A DNA stretch of 64,000 nt, from positions 87,568 to 151,567 of the forward strand of contig JAFXPO010000016.1 of the NCBI GenBank assembly GCA_017527825.1, written 5' to 3'. Every line of letters begins with the position of its first letter. Position 1 is the stretch's first letter. Source of the DNA: Oscillospiraceae bacterium (GTDB lineage: Bacteria; Bacillota; Clostridia; Oscillospirales; Oscillospiraceae). The translations under genes were made by a program, and so were the position numbers. This document shows positions 16,544 through 23,637 of this stretch, one piece after another. The notes beneath the pieces were generated by a model. That model made no database searches. It saw only the letters and a list, made by a program, of their open reading frames with translations, and had not been told where the DNA came from.

Positions 16544-17110
16544 TCATCGGCTTTTTTGCTTATTATTTGCTTTAGTTAATGCGGCGTAACCCTCTGCGTG
16601 TTGCGACGCTGCTCTTTTTGCATCAGCATATGCGCTGATCACTCCGCTCAAGGCTGCATTTATGCCCGCGTCCCGAAGTGCATCAGAGAAAGCGTCCATA
16701 TGATAGTTATCAAAAGGATTCTCTTCGTCATTGTAAATGCTTTTTAGCGGCGTTTCAAGTGCATAATTGAAAACTGTTTTTCCTGCTTCACCTGAAACGT
16801 CAACGAGTCGCTCCGCCAGCTTTGGGTTCATCCCCTTTATATACTTCAAAAGCCTCTGTTCGGCTTCCTCATCATGCAGACCTTTGCCGTAAGCCTCCGC
16901 TAATCCGTCAATCCATTTTTCGGTTCCTGCTTCTATGCCCGCTGTCAATCCCCCATACGTCACCTGCTGTCCGATGCTCGCACCCGCTTTTCGCGCCTCC
17001 TGCGAGGCGTCGCCGAACGAGCGCACTCCTTTAAGCACAATGCTCGCCCCCGGAATGATGGCGTTTGCCACTGCTTTCGCCGCAGCGTCCGCCACAATTT
17101 GCGCCCCCAC
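16544..17110 (-). pseudogene. C-terminal fragment of a large phage/ICE-type structural or polymorphic protein
   Basis: About 188 residues open from 17110, where the sequence breaks into the spoVT duplicate, so the true 5' end is missing. DASQEARKAGASIGQQV, GIEAGTEKWIDGLAEAYGKG and LKSIYNDEENPF resemble the C-terminal helical module seen in large proteins of Clostridial prophages and conjugative elements (EVxTEK...GxG...YD pattern). No ribosome site precedes the first ATG. I read it as the severed tail of a mobile-element gene; a toxin-delivery protein cannot be excluded. A small piece with the same flavour is at 18114-18284. Confidence 0.5.
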
Positions 17111-17116
17111 GACGCC

Positions 17117-17248
17117 CGCGTCGTGATCCCAAAGGAAATCCGCCGGACCATGCGTATCCGCGAGGGTGACCCGCTTCTAACGATATTGACAGGTTTCGAC
17201 AGGTTTTGCGCGGCAGCAGAAGCGCTGGCGAAACGGCTTGGTACATAG
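17117..17248 (+). pseudogene. Truncated spoVT copy 2 (codons 15-34 only)
   Basis: The frame reads RVVIPKEIRRTMRIREGDPL and then the same tail as copy 1, but lacks the start codon and the first fourteen codons: the homology begins directly at the break with the 16544-17110 gene. It is a passenger of the 330-bp duplication and cannot be translated by itself. Confidence 0.85.
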
Positions 17249-17446
17249 AGCATGGGCGACGCTCACGCGCCGCCCTCTTTGTCATTTCGTCTTTGCTGTT
17301 TTCCACGCCATTCAATATATGCCTCCCCCCACTTGCCGAGACGGATCACGTCCACAACGGCATTGCGCTCGCTGTCCACGATGTAGTAGGTCTTTTTGCC
17401 GGGGACATCGACGGTGTCCCGCGCAAGGCCGTAGGGGTCGAGCCAT
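17117..17446. repeat. 330-bp duplicated block, copy 2
   Basis: Second copy of 15808-16137, in the same orientation 1,309 bases downstream. Substitutions are scattered and mostly synonymous in the membrane-protein reading frame, so the duplication is not brand new and the coding sequence seems to have been kept. Confidence 0.9.
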
Positions 17447-17760
17447 GCGCCATAGTGTCTTTTGTTTTGAACCGGTTCTTCCACTGCGAACCTATTCACA
17501 AGCATAGCAATGAAGCCGCATGGCAAAAGCATGGAACTCATGATTACCATAAGCGGGCTAAGCTTTTCCGCTCCGCTAAGCCATTCATAACATCCCATCA
17601 AAAAACCAATCGTGACGCAATCGACCCCCAAATATCCGAAAATGATCTTCAGGCGTTTATTGGGCTGCGTATTGAAATACGACTGTCCTCTTTTTCCAAT
17701 CCGTCGTTTGCTGACGATCGCTCTATTCTTCCCATCCACGAACAGGTAGGTTTTTTTCAT
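17263..17760 (-). CDS. Small membrane protein of unknown function, paralogue B
   Basis: 165 residues from the ATG at 17760, nine bases after GAGGAG (an in-frame ATG at 17769 touches the ribosome site). The layout is as in paralogue A: N-terminal KKTYLFVDGKNRAIVSKR, two hydrophobic segments (about 45-65 and 75-95), and a C-terminal KKTYYIVDSERNAVVDVIR module almost identical to A. The N-terminal and C-terminal modules share a VDxxxxxIVxxxR...G..Y pattern, suggesting an internal duplication across the membrane hairpin. The N-terminal halves of A and B have diverged strongly while the ends are conserved. No known family recognised. Confidence 0.6.
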   Translation of the reverse strand: MKKTYLFVDGKNRAIVSKRRIGKRGQSYFNTQPNKRLKIIFGYLGVDCVTIGFLMGCYEWLSGAEKLSPLMVIMSSMLLPCGFIAMLVNRFAVEEPVQNKRHYGAWLDPYGLARDTVDVPGKKTYYIVDSERNAVVDVIRLGKWGEAYIEWRGKQQRRNDKEGGA

Positions 17761-18017
17761 AGCGAACATCTCCTCGTATGAGTGTATTTACTGTATCACA
17801 TAAGCAATCCTATGTCTACCATCTGTGTCCATCACCTTTCCTGTTATAAAGCATTCTTAAAAGCGCTGCATAGCTTTCTTCGCTAGACTGCACGGGAGTG
17901 CTCGATATGAAAGCAACCGGAATCGTGCGGCGCATCGACGACCTCGGCCGCGTCGTGATCCCAAAGGAGATCCGCCGGACCATGCGCATCCGCGAGGGTG
18001 ACCCGCTGCTGACGATA

Positions 18018-18046
18018 TTGACAGGTTTCTTTTTATATGCTATTAT
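18018..18046 (+). promoter_or_regulatory. Consensus promoter inside truncated spoVT copy 3
   Basis: TTGACA (18018-18023) and TATTAT (18041-18046) are 17 bases apart. The -35 hexamer is part of the junction sequence shared by the truncated spoVT copies; only this copy has the matching -10. The expected transcript start coincides with the palindrome at 18052-18066. Confidence 0.75.
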
Positions 18047-18051
18047 ATTGG

Positions 18052-18066
18052 TAACCTGTCAGGTTA
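18052..18066 (+). promoter_or_regulatory. Palindromic operator candidate
   Basis: TAACCTG-T-CAGGTTA is a perfect 7-base inverted repeat at the predicted transcription start. The half-site CAGGTT also occurs in the -35 region just upstream (18022-18027), and twice in the tail of truncated copies 1 and 2. This is the arrangement expected of an autoregulated phage or toxin-type repressor. A ribosome site (AAAAAGGAGA, 18071-18080) and ATG (18088) follow, but the frame closes after nine codons (MQDINDILM). Confidence 0.6.
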
Positions 18067-18113
18067 TTCTAAAAAGGAGACATATCCATGCAGGATATAA
18101 ATGACATTCTAAT

Positions 18114-18284
18114 GTGAACTCCGGTAAAGCGAAAGATTTCGTCAAGCTCCTGCCGCTTGCGGCTCGTTCCTATGGAGAAAACGCGCAAAATGCGCGGCAA
18201 AATGGCGCCGACTCGAAAGGTGCTGCTCTTTATGGGGCAGCAACAGCAATTACCGACGCTTTGAAACGGAGTGGTTCACGGTAA
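18114..18284 (+). pseudogene. Fragment of a mobile-element protein
   Basis: A 56-codon open stretch beginning VNSGKAKDFVKLLPLAARSY and ending SGSR-stop. It has no ribosome site of its own and directly follows the nine-codon start of another frame, so a deletion probably joined them. ARSYGENAQNARQNGADSKG is similar in style to the DASQEARKAGASIGQQV region of the fragment at 16544-17110, on the opposite strand. I take it as debris from the same kind of element. Confidence 0.4.
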
Positions 18285-18354
18285 GGAAAAACATGTTAAT
18301 TAACACAATTGTCGGCATTTTATTAGGAGATGCAGCATGGCAAAACAGTTAAAT

Positions 18355-18672
18355 TTAAAAGTTTTTTCCTTTTTTGCCGCCTGCGTCATCACGAGAAATG
18401 TAAGTGCAAATGGCAGCGCTGGTACTCATGGCAACGCAAAAAACAGCGAATGGGATAGCAACATATCCCATAAAACCATCTGGCACGAAAAAAAACAGAA
18501 TCCCGCACATCAAGGCAAGGAAGAAACAGACCACAGCAACACGAAGCAGCATGAGCGCAAGCCTGCTTTTTACTGTCACCTCGTAGTGCAAAGGTCCTAT
18601 TTTCACGACGCGCTTCTCCGCTATGACCTCCCCCGTCTCAGGGTCAACGATCTGGTGTGCCTTTTTGCCCAT
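18355..18672 (-). CDS. Small membrane protein of unknown function, paralogue C
   Basis: 105 residues from an ATG at 18672 with AAGGGG eight bases upstream; a TTG at 18690 is an alternative. N-terminal GKKAHQIVDPETGEVIAEKR follows the same VD...I...KR pattern as paralogues A and B, followed by two hydrophobic segments (about 35-57 and 60-83). It ends shortly after the second helix (RDDAGGKKGKNF) and lacks the C-terminal module of A and B. The long coding frame on the opposite strand (from 18337) is a shadow. Function unknown. Confidence 0.55.
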   Translation of the reverse strand: MGKKAHQIVDPETGEVIAEKRVVKIGPLHYEVTVKSRLALMLLRVAVVCFFLALMCGILFFFVPDGFMGYVAIPFAVFCVAMSTSAAICTYISRDDAGGKKGKNF

Positions 18673-18737
18673 GTCCTCAGCCCCTTCCAACTGCTATCAT
18701 AACCCATCCCCCGCCGCGCGTCAACGCAGCAAATCAC

Positions 18738-18921
18738 TTTCCAATCCCTTCCTTGGATAAAACCGCGCGATTTTCAAAGACTATCCTTGGAAATCAACCG
18801 ACAAAGGAGTTTACCCGATATGAAAGCAACCGGAATCGTGCGGCGCATCGACGACCTCGGCCGCGTCGTGATCCCAAAGGAAATCCGCAGGACCATGCGT
18901 ATCCGCGAGGGTGACCCGCTG
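18738..18921 (+). repeat. Source copy of the spoVT 5' repeat
   Basis: Leader plus codons 1-34 of the intact gene; the same 184 bases occur at 15684-15867, and parts of it at 17117 and 17907. It marks the right border of the mosaic island. Confidence 0.9.
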
Positions 18922-19362
18922 GAAATCTTCACCAACAAAGACGGCGAGGTCATCTTCAAGAAGTATTCCCTGCTCGGCGGCGTGGATGAGTTCGCCGCGC
19001 AGCTGTGCGAGACGCTCAGCAAAACCACCGGAGCAACCGTTGCCGTCACCGACCGCGACAGCGTCATTGCCGCGGCGGGCAGCGCGCGGCGCGACCTCAT
19101 CGGCAAGCACATCTCGCAGCAGCTGGAGCAGATCATGGAGGATCGCGGCATCTACCGCGCCGGCGGGGAGGAGCGCAGCGTATTCGTCACCGAGTCCCTG
19201 GACCGCTACTGCGCGTCCATCGCCGCGCCCATCATCTCCGAGGGCGACGCGCTGGGACTGGTGGTGTTCGTGTCCAGCGAGGGCGATCCCCCGGCGGGCG
19301 ACACCGAGTATAAGCTGGCGCAGACCATCGCGGGCTTCCTCGGCCGTCACATGGAGGCATGA
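18820..19362 (+). CDS. spoVT: Stage V sporulation protein T
   Basis: 180 residues, matching the family length. The N-terminal AbrB/MazE-like domain (MKATGIVRRIDDLGRVVIPK, residues 1-50) binds DNA as a swapped dimer; the C-terminal GAF-like domain (about 56-178) senses an unknown ligand. In Bacillus, SpoVT tunes forespore sigma-G genes. Start: AAAGGAG ten bases before the ATG at 18820. It is the only complete copy here; three 5' fragments lie within 3 kb upstream. It is followed directly by a terminator. Its presence is the main evidence for an endospore-forming host. Confidence 0.97.
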   Translation: MKATGIVRRIDDLGRVVIPKEIRRTMRIREGDPLEIFTNKDGEVIFKKYSLLGGVDEFAAQLCETLSKTTGATVAVTDRDSVIAAAGSARRDLIGKHISQQLEQIMEDRGIYRAGGEERSVFVTESLDRYCASIAAPIISEGDALGLVVFVSSEGDPPAGDTEYKLAQTIAGFLGRHMEA

Positions 19363-19364
19363 GA

Positions 19365-19395
19365 AAAGCGAGAGGCAGACGCCTCTCGCTTTGTT
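19365..19395. terminator. Bidirectional rho-independent terminator
   Basis: AAAGCGAGAGGC pairs with GCCTCTCGCTTT around a four-base loop, between convergent spoVT and the TPM-domain gene. Confidence 0.85.
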
Positions 19396-20369
19396 TACCG
19401 TCTTCCGCCGAAGCCGCCGCCACGACCGCCGCCGAAACCGCCGCCACGGCTGCCGCCAAAGCCTCCGCCGCGGCTCACGCCGCCGCCGAAGCCGCCGCTG
19501 CGACCGCTGCCGAAGCCGCCGCCGCGCCCGCCGCCGAAGCTCCCGACGCGCGGAGACGACGAGGGGCGGCTGAACCCGCCGCCGGAGGGTCGCGTGCCGC
19601 CGAAGCCGCCGGTGGGCGGACGATGATCGGGCGGGCGCGGCGGTGTCACCGGGCGTGGCCGGTACATGTTGCGTCCCCAGAACACGGGGTAGTACCGCAC
19701 CGTGGGGATGCCCATGCCGGGCGCCATGTAGCGCCGGCGATAGCGGTTGTAGCGCATGCGGTCGAGGATGATCCAGAGCACCAGCACGACCAGCAGCACC
19801 AGCACAAATGCCGCAAGGCTGCCGCTGTCCCGCGAACGCTCGGCGCGCTCGCTGAACAGGACATGCAGGTGGTTCATCAGCGCCATGACCGCGCTGTCAT
19901 AGTCGCCGTTCTGCACGTCGCTGTACATCAGGCTGTCCACATAGCTGTAGGACTCCGCGTCCAGCAGATCGTAAAACGTCCCGCTGGCGATCAGGCGGTA
20001 ATCCTTTGTGCCGGTCACGATCAGCAGAATGCCGTCGTCCTCGCCCAGCTCCAGATCATACGCCCAGTTGTACGCCTCCTCCTCCGCGTCGTCCGCGGAG
20101 CGGACGGTCACGACGGCGAGGATGCTGTGCGCCATCTGGTCCCAGTTGGCGTCGTAGAGCGCGACGGCGCTCTCGGTTCCGGCGGACAGCGCGTTCGCGT
20201 TATCGATGATAAACGGCGTCAGATACGACGTGTCCAGCGACTGATCCAGTTCTTTCGCGCCGTTGAGAATCTCAATGGCGGGCTTGGTGTGCTGCCCCCA
20301 CGCGATCGCTGCCGCGATGCACAGCAGCATCACGACAACGGCAACGCCGCGTTTTTGAAATAATTTCAT
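19395..20369 (-). CDS. TPM-domain (YgcG-like) membrane protein with Gly-rich tail
   Basis: 324 residues: an N-terminal signal/anchor helix (about 8-24), an extracytoplasmic TPM domain (about 45-180; FIIDNANALSAG, LAVVTVRS, DDGILLIVTG), a second transmembrane helix (about 193-212), then an Arg-rich stretch and a tail of roughly 90 residues built from GGGFG/RGGGFGG repeats. TPM proteins have been linked to membrane or photosystem repair and phosphatase activity; the role in Firmicutes is unclear. It follows xpaC and telA on the same strand and is likely co-transcribed. AAGGAG precedes the ATG. Confidence 0.85.
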   Translation of the reverse strand: MKLFQKRGVAVVVMLLCIAAAIAWGQHTKPAIEILNGAKELDQSLDTSYLTPFIIDNANALSAGTESAVALYDANWDQMAHSILAVVTVRSADDAEEEAYNWAYDLELGEDDGILLIVTGTKDYRLIASGTFYDLLDAESYSYVDSLMYSDVQNGDYDSAVMALMNHLHVLFSERAERSRDSGSLAAFVLVLLVVLVLWIILDRMRYNRYRRRYMAPGMGIPTVRYYPVFWGRNMYRPRPVTPPRPPDHRPPTGGFGGTRPSGGGFSRPSSSPRVGSFGGGRGGGFGSGRSGGFGGGVSRGGGFGGSRGGGFGGGRGGGFGGRR

Positions 20370-20399
20370 GGTGAACTCCTTTCAAGGAGCGGTTTTGTT

Positions 20400-21569
20400 T
20401 CAGCTGCGCAGCTCCATGAGCTTCTGCTTCAGCTCGCCCTCGATGCGGCCCAGCTCGACCTCGGCGGCTTTGCGCTTCGCCGCGCCCTCGCGCTGGATGT
20501 TGATGACCTCGTCGAGCGTGGTGATGAGCTGCTCGTTGGTATGCTGAAGCGTTTCGATGTCGATGATGCTGCGCTCCGCCTCCTTCGCGGTGGCGATGGT
20601 GCCCATCTTGAGCATCTCGGCGTTTTTCTTCAGGAGGTCGTTGGTCGCCTCGGTGACGGCGTTCTGCGCGGCGGTCGCCTGTCTGGAATGCTCCATGCCC
20701 AGCGCGAGCACCATCTGGCTCTTCCACAGCGGGATGGTATTCACGAGCGACGACTGGATCTTCTCCACCATCAGCGTGTCGTTGTTTTGCAGCAGGCGCG
20801 TCTGCGGACCCATCTGCAAGGATACCATGCGGGTCAGCTCAAGGTCGTGGATTTTCTTTTCAAAGCGGTTGCACAGCTGCGCCATGTCGTTGTACGCCTG
20901 CGCGTCCTCGGCAAGGCCGGTGGACTCCGCCTTCTTGCGCAGCTCCTCCAGCTCGCCGGCGCGAATCTCCTCCAGACGCTTCTTGCCGGCGATGATGTAC
21001 ATGGTGAGCTCCTTGTAGTACTTGAGGTTCAGCTCATACATCTGGTCAAACATCGCGATGTCCTTGAGCAGCGTGACCTGATGGTTTTCCAGCTCTCTGG
21101 TGATGCGCTCCACGCTGGATTCCGCCTTGCTGTACTGCTCCTTCATCAGCGCGAGCTTATCCTTCTGCTTCTGGAAGATACCGGCGATACCCTTCTTCTC
21201 CTCCTTGCCGAAACCCTTGACCTCCAGCACCAGCTTGGAAAGCGTGTCGCCCACCTCGCCGAGGTCCTTGTTGCGGACGCTGGCGAGGGCGTTTTCGGAG
21301 AACGACGCGACACTCTTCTGCGCCGCCGCGCCGTAATTGAGCACGAGGTTGGAGTCGGTAATATCGATCTTCTTTGAGAAGTCCTCCACCGCCTTCTTTT
21401 CCTCGTCGGTAAGCAGCTCCTCGTCCAGCTTCACCGGCTGGGCTTCTTCTTTCACCGGCTCGGCGGCGGGGGTCGCGGGGGTGGGGACGCCGTCCAGCGT
21501 CAGCTCCGGCATCGCCGCGGCGGTGGCGGTGGGCTCCAGCGTCAGCTCAGGAATGTTGTTGTCAGCCAT
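20400..21569 (-). CDS. TelA family toxic-anion resistance protein
   Basis: 389 residues, nearly all helical. After a low-complexity N-terminus (1-60), the TelA/KlaA core runs to the end, with the telling segments QMVLALGMEHSRQATAAQNAVTEATNDLL (split over about 290-320) and the final coiled coil. Linked to tellurite and lantibiotic or cell-envelope stress resistance in other Firmicutes; the mechanism is unknown. It directly follows the XpaC gene, a pairing common in Firmicutes. Start from AGGAGGA and ATG at 21569. Confidence 0.92.
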   Translation of the reverse strand: MADNNIPELTLEPTATAAAMPELTLDGVPTPATPAAEPVKEEAQPVKLDEELLTDEEKKAVEDFSKKIDITDSNLVLNYGAAAQKSVASFSENALASVRNKDLGEVGDTLSKLVLEVKGFGKEEKKGIAGIFQKQKDKLALMKEQYSKAESSVERITRELENHQVTLLKDIAMFDQMYELNLKYYKELTMYIIAGKKRLEEIRAGELEELRKKAESTGLAEDAQAYNDMAQLCNRFEKKIHDLELTRMVSLQMGPQTRLLQNNDTLMVEKIQSSLVNTIPLWKSQMVLALGMEHSRQATAAQNAVTEATNDLLKKNAEMLKMGTIATAKEAERSIIDIETLQHTNEQLITTLDEVINIQREGAAKRKAAEVELGRIEGELKQKLMELRS

Positions 21570-21595
21570 GATCGTATCCTCCTATGTTCAATCTG

Positions 21596-22318
21596 TTAAA
21601 GCTCCAGCTTGATGTCTCCCATGCCCGCGACAGCGCTGCCGGCGTCGTCCACGCGGTCGTTGACCGTCTCGTGCAGCTCGTCGGTGACCAGGCCCTCGCG
21701 CTGCATCAGGTTTTCCAGCACCGTGATGTCGGAGGAAATGTCCATCGCCTCCGCGCCGAAGAGCGCGTCGAGCTGCTTTTCAAACGCCTGCACAATGGTA
21801 CCCATCATGCTCTCGATGCGCTGCATGGTGCCGTCAATGTTTTCACCGCTGACGCCCTGGGCGCCCATGCGGTCGTAGGCGTTCAAAATCTTCAGCGTCG
21901 TGGGCAGATAATAGTTCAGAAAGCGGCTGATCTGGGGCAGGCGGGACGGGTCCGCCTTGACCTGCGCGAAAATCTTGCCGCAGACATCCTCCAGCCGGTC
22001 GATATCCGCGCTGATCTTCGGGTCGCGGATGGAGGCGTTGAGGCGCTTCATCTCCGCGATGGCGAGGTTGCCGTCCTTGATCATTTTGTCCAGCGCCTCG
22101 TTGCCGGTGGGCTTTTCCTCCTTCGGCTTCTCGGCGACCTGCTCCTCCACATCGGGACAGATGACCCGCATGACGTTGAACACGACGAGAGAAACCACCG
22201 TGAGCATGACGAAGTGGCTTGTCTTGTAGAGCGGGAACCACGGCAGAAACGCGTACAGCAGCCACGTCCCGCCGACGGCGTAATAAGGGATCACGGATTT
22301 ACGTTTGACGGTCGCCAC
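21596..22318 (-). CDS. XpaC-like (5-bromo-4-chloroindolyl phosphate hydrolysis) protein
   Basis: 240 residues from a GTG at 22318, placed five bases after AGGAGGTGA. The frame stays open well upstream, but nothing there has a ribosome site. Two N-terminal membrane helices (about 10-28 and 32-50) precede a helical cytoplasmic domain. The family is named for an indirect phenotype in Bacillus; the real role is unknown, probably membrane-stress related together with TelA, whose start lies 26 bases downstream. Confidence 0.85.
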   Translation of the reverse strand: MATVKRKSVIPYYAVGGTWLLYAFLPWFPLYKTSHFVMLTVVSLVVFNVMRVICPDVEEQVAEKPKEEKPTGNEALDKMIKDGNLAIAEMKRLNASIRDPKISADIDRLEDVCGKIFAQVKADPSRLPQISRFLNYYLPTTLKILNAYDRMGAQGVSGENIDGTMQRIESMMGTIVQAFEKQLDALFGAEAMDISSDITVLENLMQREGLVTDELHETVNDRVDDAGSAVAGMGDIKLEL

Positions 22319-22379
22319 GGCGCTCACCTCCTGTTGATAAGTAAGGATATTATATCCCGTTCGCGTATCGCGGTCAAGG

Positions 22380-22408
22380 AGAAAAACGCCCCGCGTCAGG
22401 CGGGGCGT
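22380..22408 (-). terminator. Rho-independent terminator after the DUF6512 gene
   Basis: ACGCCCCGC and GCGGGGCGT form a nine-base GC stem, followed on the minus strand by a TTTTT run. It begins at the stop codon of the DUF6512 gene and separates it from xpaC. Confidence 0.8.
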
Positions 22409-22953
22409 CACGGCATCGGGATGCCGTATTGAAATGTGCCGGGGTCGCGGAACAGCGGGAGCTGCGGCGGGCGGTAGGTGAACCACACGAAGGCAAACAC
22501 AACCGACCAAAGCAGCGCGAAGCCCGCAATCTGCCACACCACGCCGCGCAGGGCAAAGGCGCTGAGCAGACGGTAGCTGAGCAGAAACATCGCCGCGTCC
22601 GCGATGAAGAAAAAGACGATGTTCAGCCAGCTCGGCGGCGCGCCGAACATCCCCGCCGCGGTGTAGTGCAGCAGCGGAATGAGCAGCATGCCGGTCACGC
22701 CCGCCGCCGCCTTGACCGCGAAAAAGTTGCGGTGCGGCTCGGCGAACACCGGATATTCCACGACGGTGAACACAAAATACGGGAGATAGAGCAGCTTGAC
22801 ATGCTCCCATGTGGAGTCGTTGACCCCCGCGAACGCCGCCACGAAGCGGTTGCCGCCCGACCAGTCGTAGACGTAGTGCAGCAGCACGCCCAAAGCGCCG
22901 ACGGCAAAAAAGCCCAAAATCTCCCAGTCGCGCAGATGTTTCCGTACTGTCAT
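22408..22953 (-). CDS. DUF6512-type membrane protein
   Basis: 181 residues with about five hydrophobic helices and the sequence HYVYDWSGGN followed by NDSTWEHVKLLYLPY near residues 30-60, which I associate with the DUF6512 family (uncharacterised). Trp-Glu-His in a membrane border may be functional. AAGGAG precedes the ATG. It is the only gene between the MBL hydrolase and the xpaC-telA pair, and it ends in its own terminator. Confidence 0.75.
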   Translation of the reverse strand: MTVRKHLRDWEILGFFAVGALGVLLHYVYDWSGGNRFVAAFAGVNDSTWEHVKLLYLPYFVFTVVEYPVFAEPHRNFFAVKAAAGVTGMLLIPLLHYTAAGMFGAPPSWLNIVFFFIADAAMFLLSYRLLSAFALRGVVWQIAGFALLWSVVFAFVWFTYRPPQLPLFRDPGTFQYGIPMP

Positions 22954-23016
22954 GTCGCCGCTCCTTTTCCGTTGTTGTCGGATAGTTTATGCGGCGGCGG
23001 GTCCGCTTATACGGAT

Positions 23017-23622
23017 TTACGGAAGATAGCGCGGCACCACCACGCCCGACGGCGCGTCCGCCGTCAGGGTGAAGCGGTTGGTGCTCAGGCGGTGAACCTG
23101 TGGATACTGCTCCAAAAACGTCTCCACGGTACCCACCGGACGCAGTCCGAATTCCCCGTGGCGGTAGTGCATGGGTACCACGACGCGGGGGTGCGCCGCG
23201 TCGGCGACGCGCTTCGCCGTGGCGGCGTCGATGGTGTAATAGCCGCCCACGGGGATCAGCAACGCGTCCGCGCCCGAGATGGCGGCAAGCTGCTCCTCCG
23301 TCGGGTAATGCCCCAGATCGCCGCAGTGGACGACGGTCATCCCCTCGGCGCGCAGAATGTGCATGAGATTGTTCCCGCGCAGCGCGCCGCCCTGCTCATC
23401 ATGGAAGGTGGCGACGGTCTCCACCGTGAACGGGCTTTTCCCGACGGCGGTCAGCTCCACGCCCGCGACGTTGTTGTGGTCGGCGTGACCGTGGGAGCAA
23501 TAGACCTCGTTTGCGTAGGTGTGCAGGGGCGGATAGGTGTCCATCGTGTAGGGGTCGAGCACGACGCGGCAACCGTCACTCTCCAGCGCGAAGCAGGCGT
23601 GTCCCAGCCAAATGATCTCCAT
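23017..23622 (-). CDS. Metallo-beta-lactamase-fold hydrolase
   Basis: 201 residues. The MBL metal motif is SHGHADHNN (about 43-51; HxHxDH), with later ligands at HCGDLGH (about 100) and MHYRHG (about 150). It is closest in pattern to the UlaG/YtkL-type small MBL-fold hydrolases (UPF0173-like). Start MEIIWLGHACF is characteristic of that branch. The substrate cannot be assigned. It is co-directional with DUF4349 (15 bases upstream), suggesting co-transcription. Confidence 0.9.
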   Translation of the reverse strand: MEIIWLGHACFALESDGCRVVLDPYTMDTYPPLHTYANEVYCSHGHADHNNVAGVELTAVGKSPFTVETVATFHDEQGGALRGNNLMHILRAEGMTVVHCGDLGHYPTEEQLAAISGADALLIPVGGYYTIDAATAKRVADAAHPRVVVPMHYRHGEFGLRPVGTVETFLEQYPQVHRLSTNRFTLTADAPSGVVVPRYLP

Positions 23623-23637
23623 GAGCGTTCCTCCGTT

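Larger units (their letters stand above)
17907..18104 (+). pseudogene. Truncated spoVT copy 3 fused to a hydrophobic tail (65 aa)
   Basis: Codons 1-34 of spoVT followed by the common junction (LTILTGF) and then FFLYAIILVTCQVILKRR, a plausible short membrane segment. Homology to spoVT starts right at the ATG, so unlike copy 1 it does not bring the spoVT leader; a GGGAG site eight bases upstream could serve, and a GTG at 17898 is an alternative start. If made, it would be an AbrB-type DNA-binding domain with a membrane anchor. A strong promoter lies inside its 3' part. Confidence 0.65.

Noticed and set aside
18337..18702. A 121-codon frame on + opposite membrane protein C
   Set aside because: Its translation is polar and biased (many Lys, His, Asn), while the minus-strand frame has a ribosome site, two clean membrane helices and similarity to paralogues A and B.
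19400..19640. GGC/CCG-rich repeats near the end of the TPM-domain gene
   Set aside because: They encode the Gly/Arg tail of the protein; no regular repeat unit and no frameshift.
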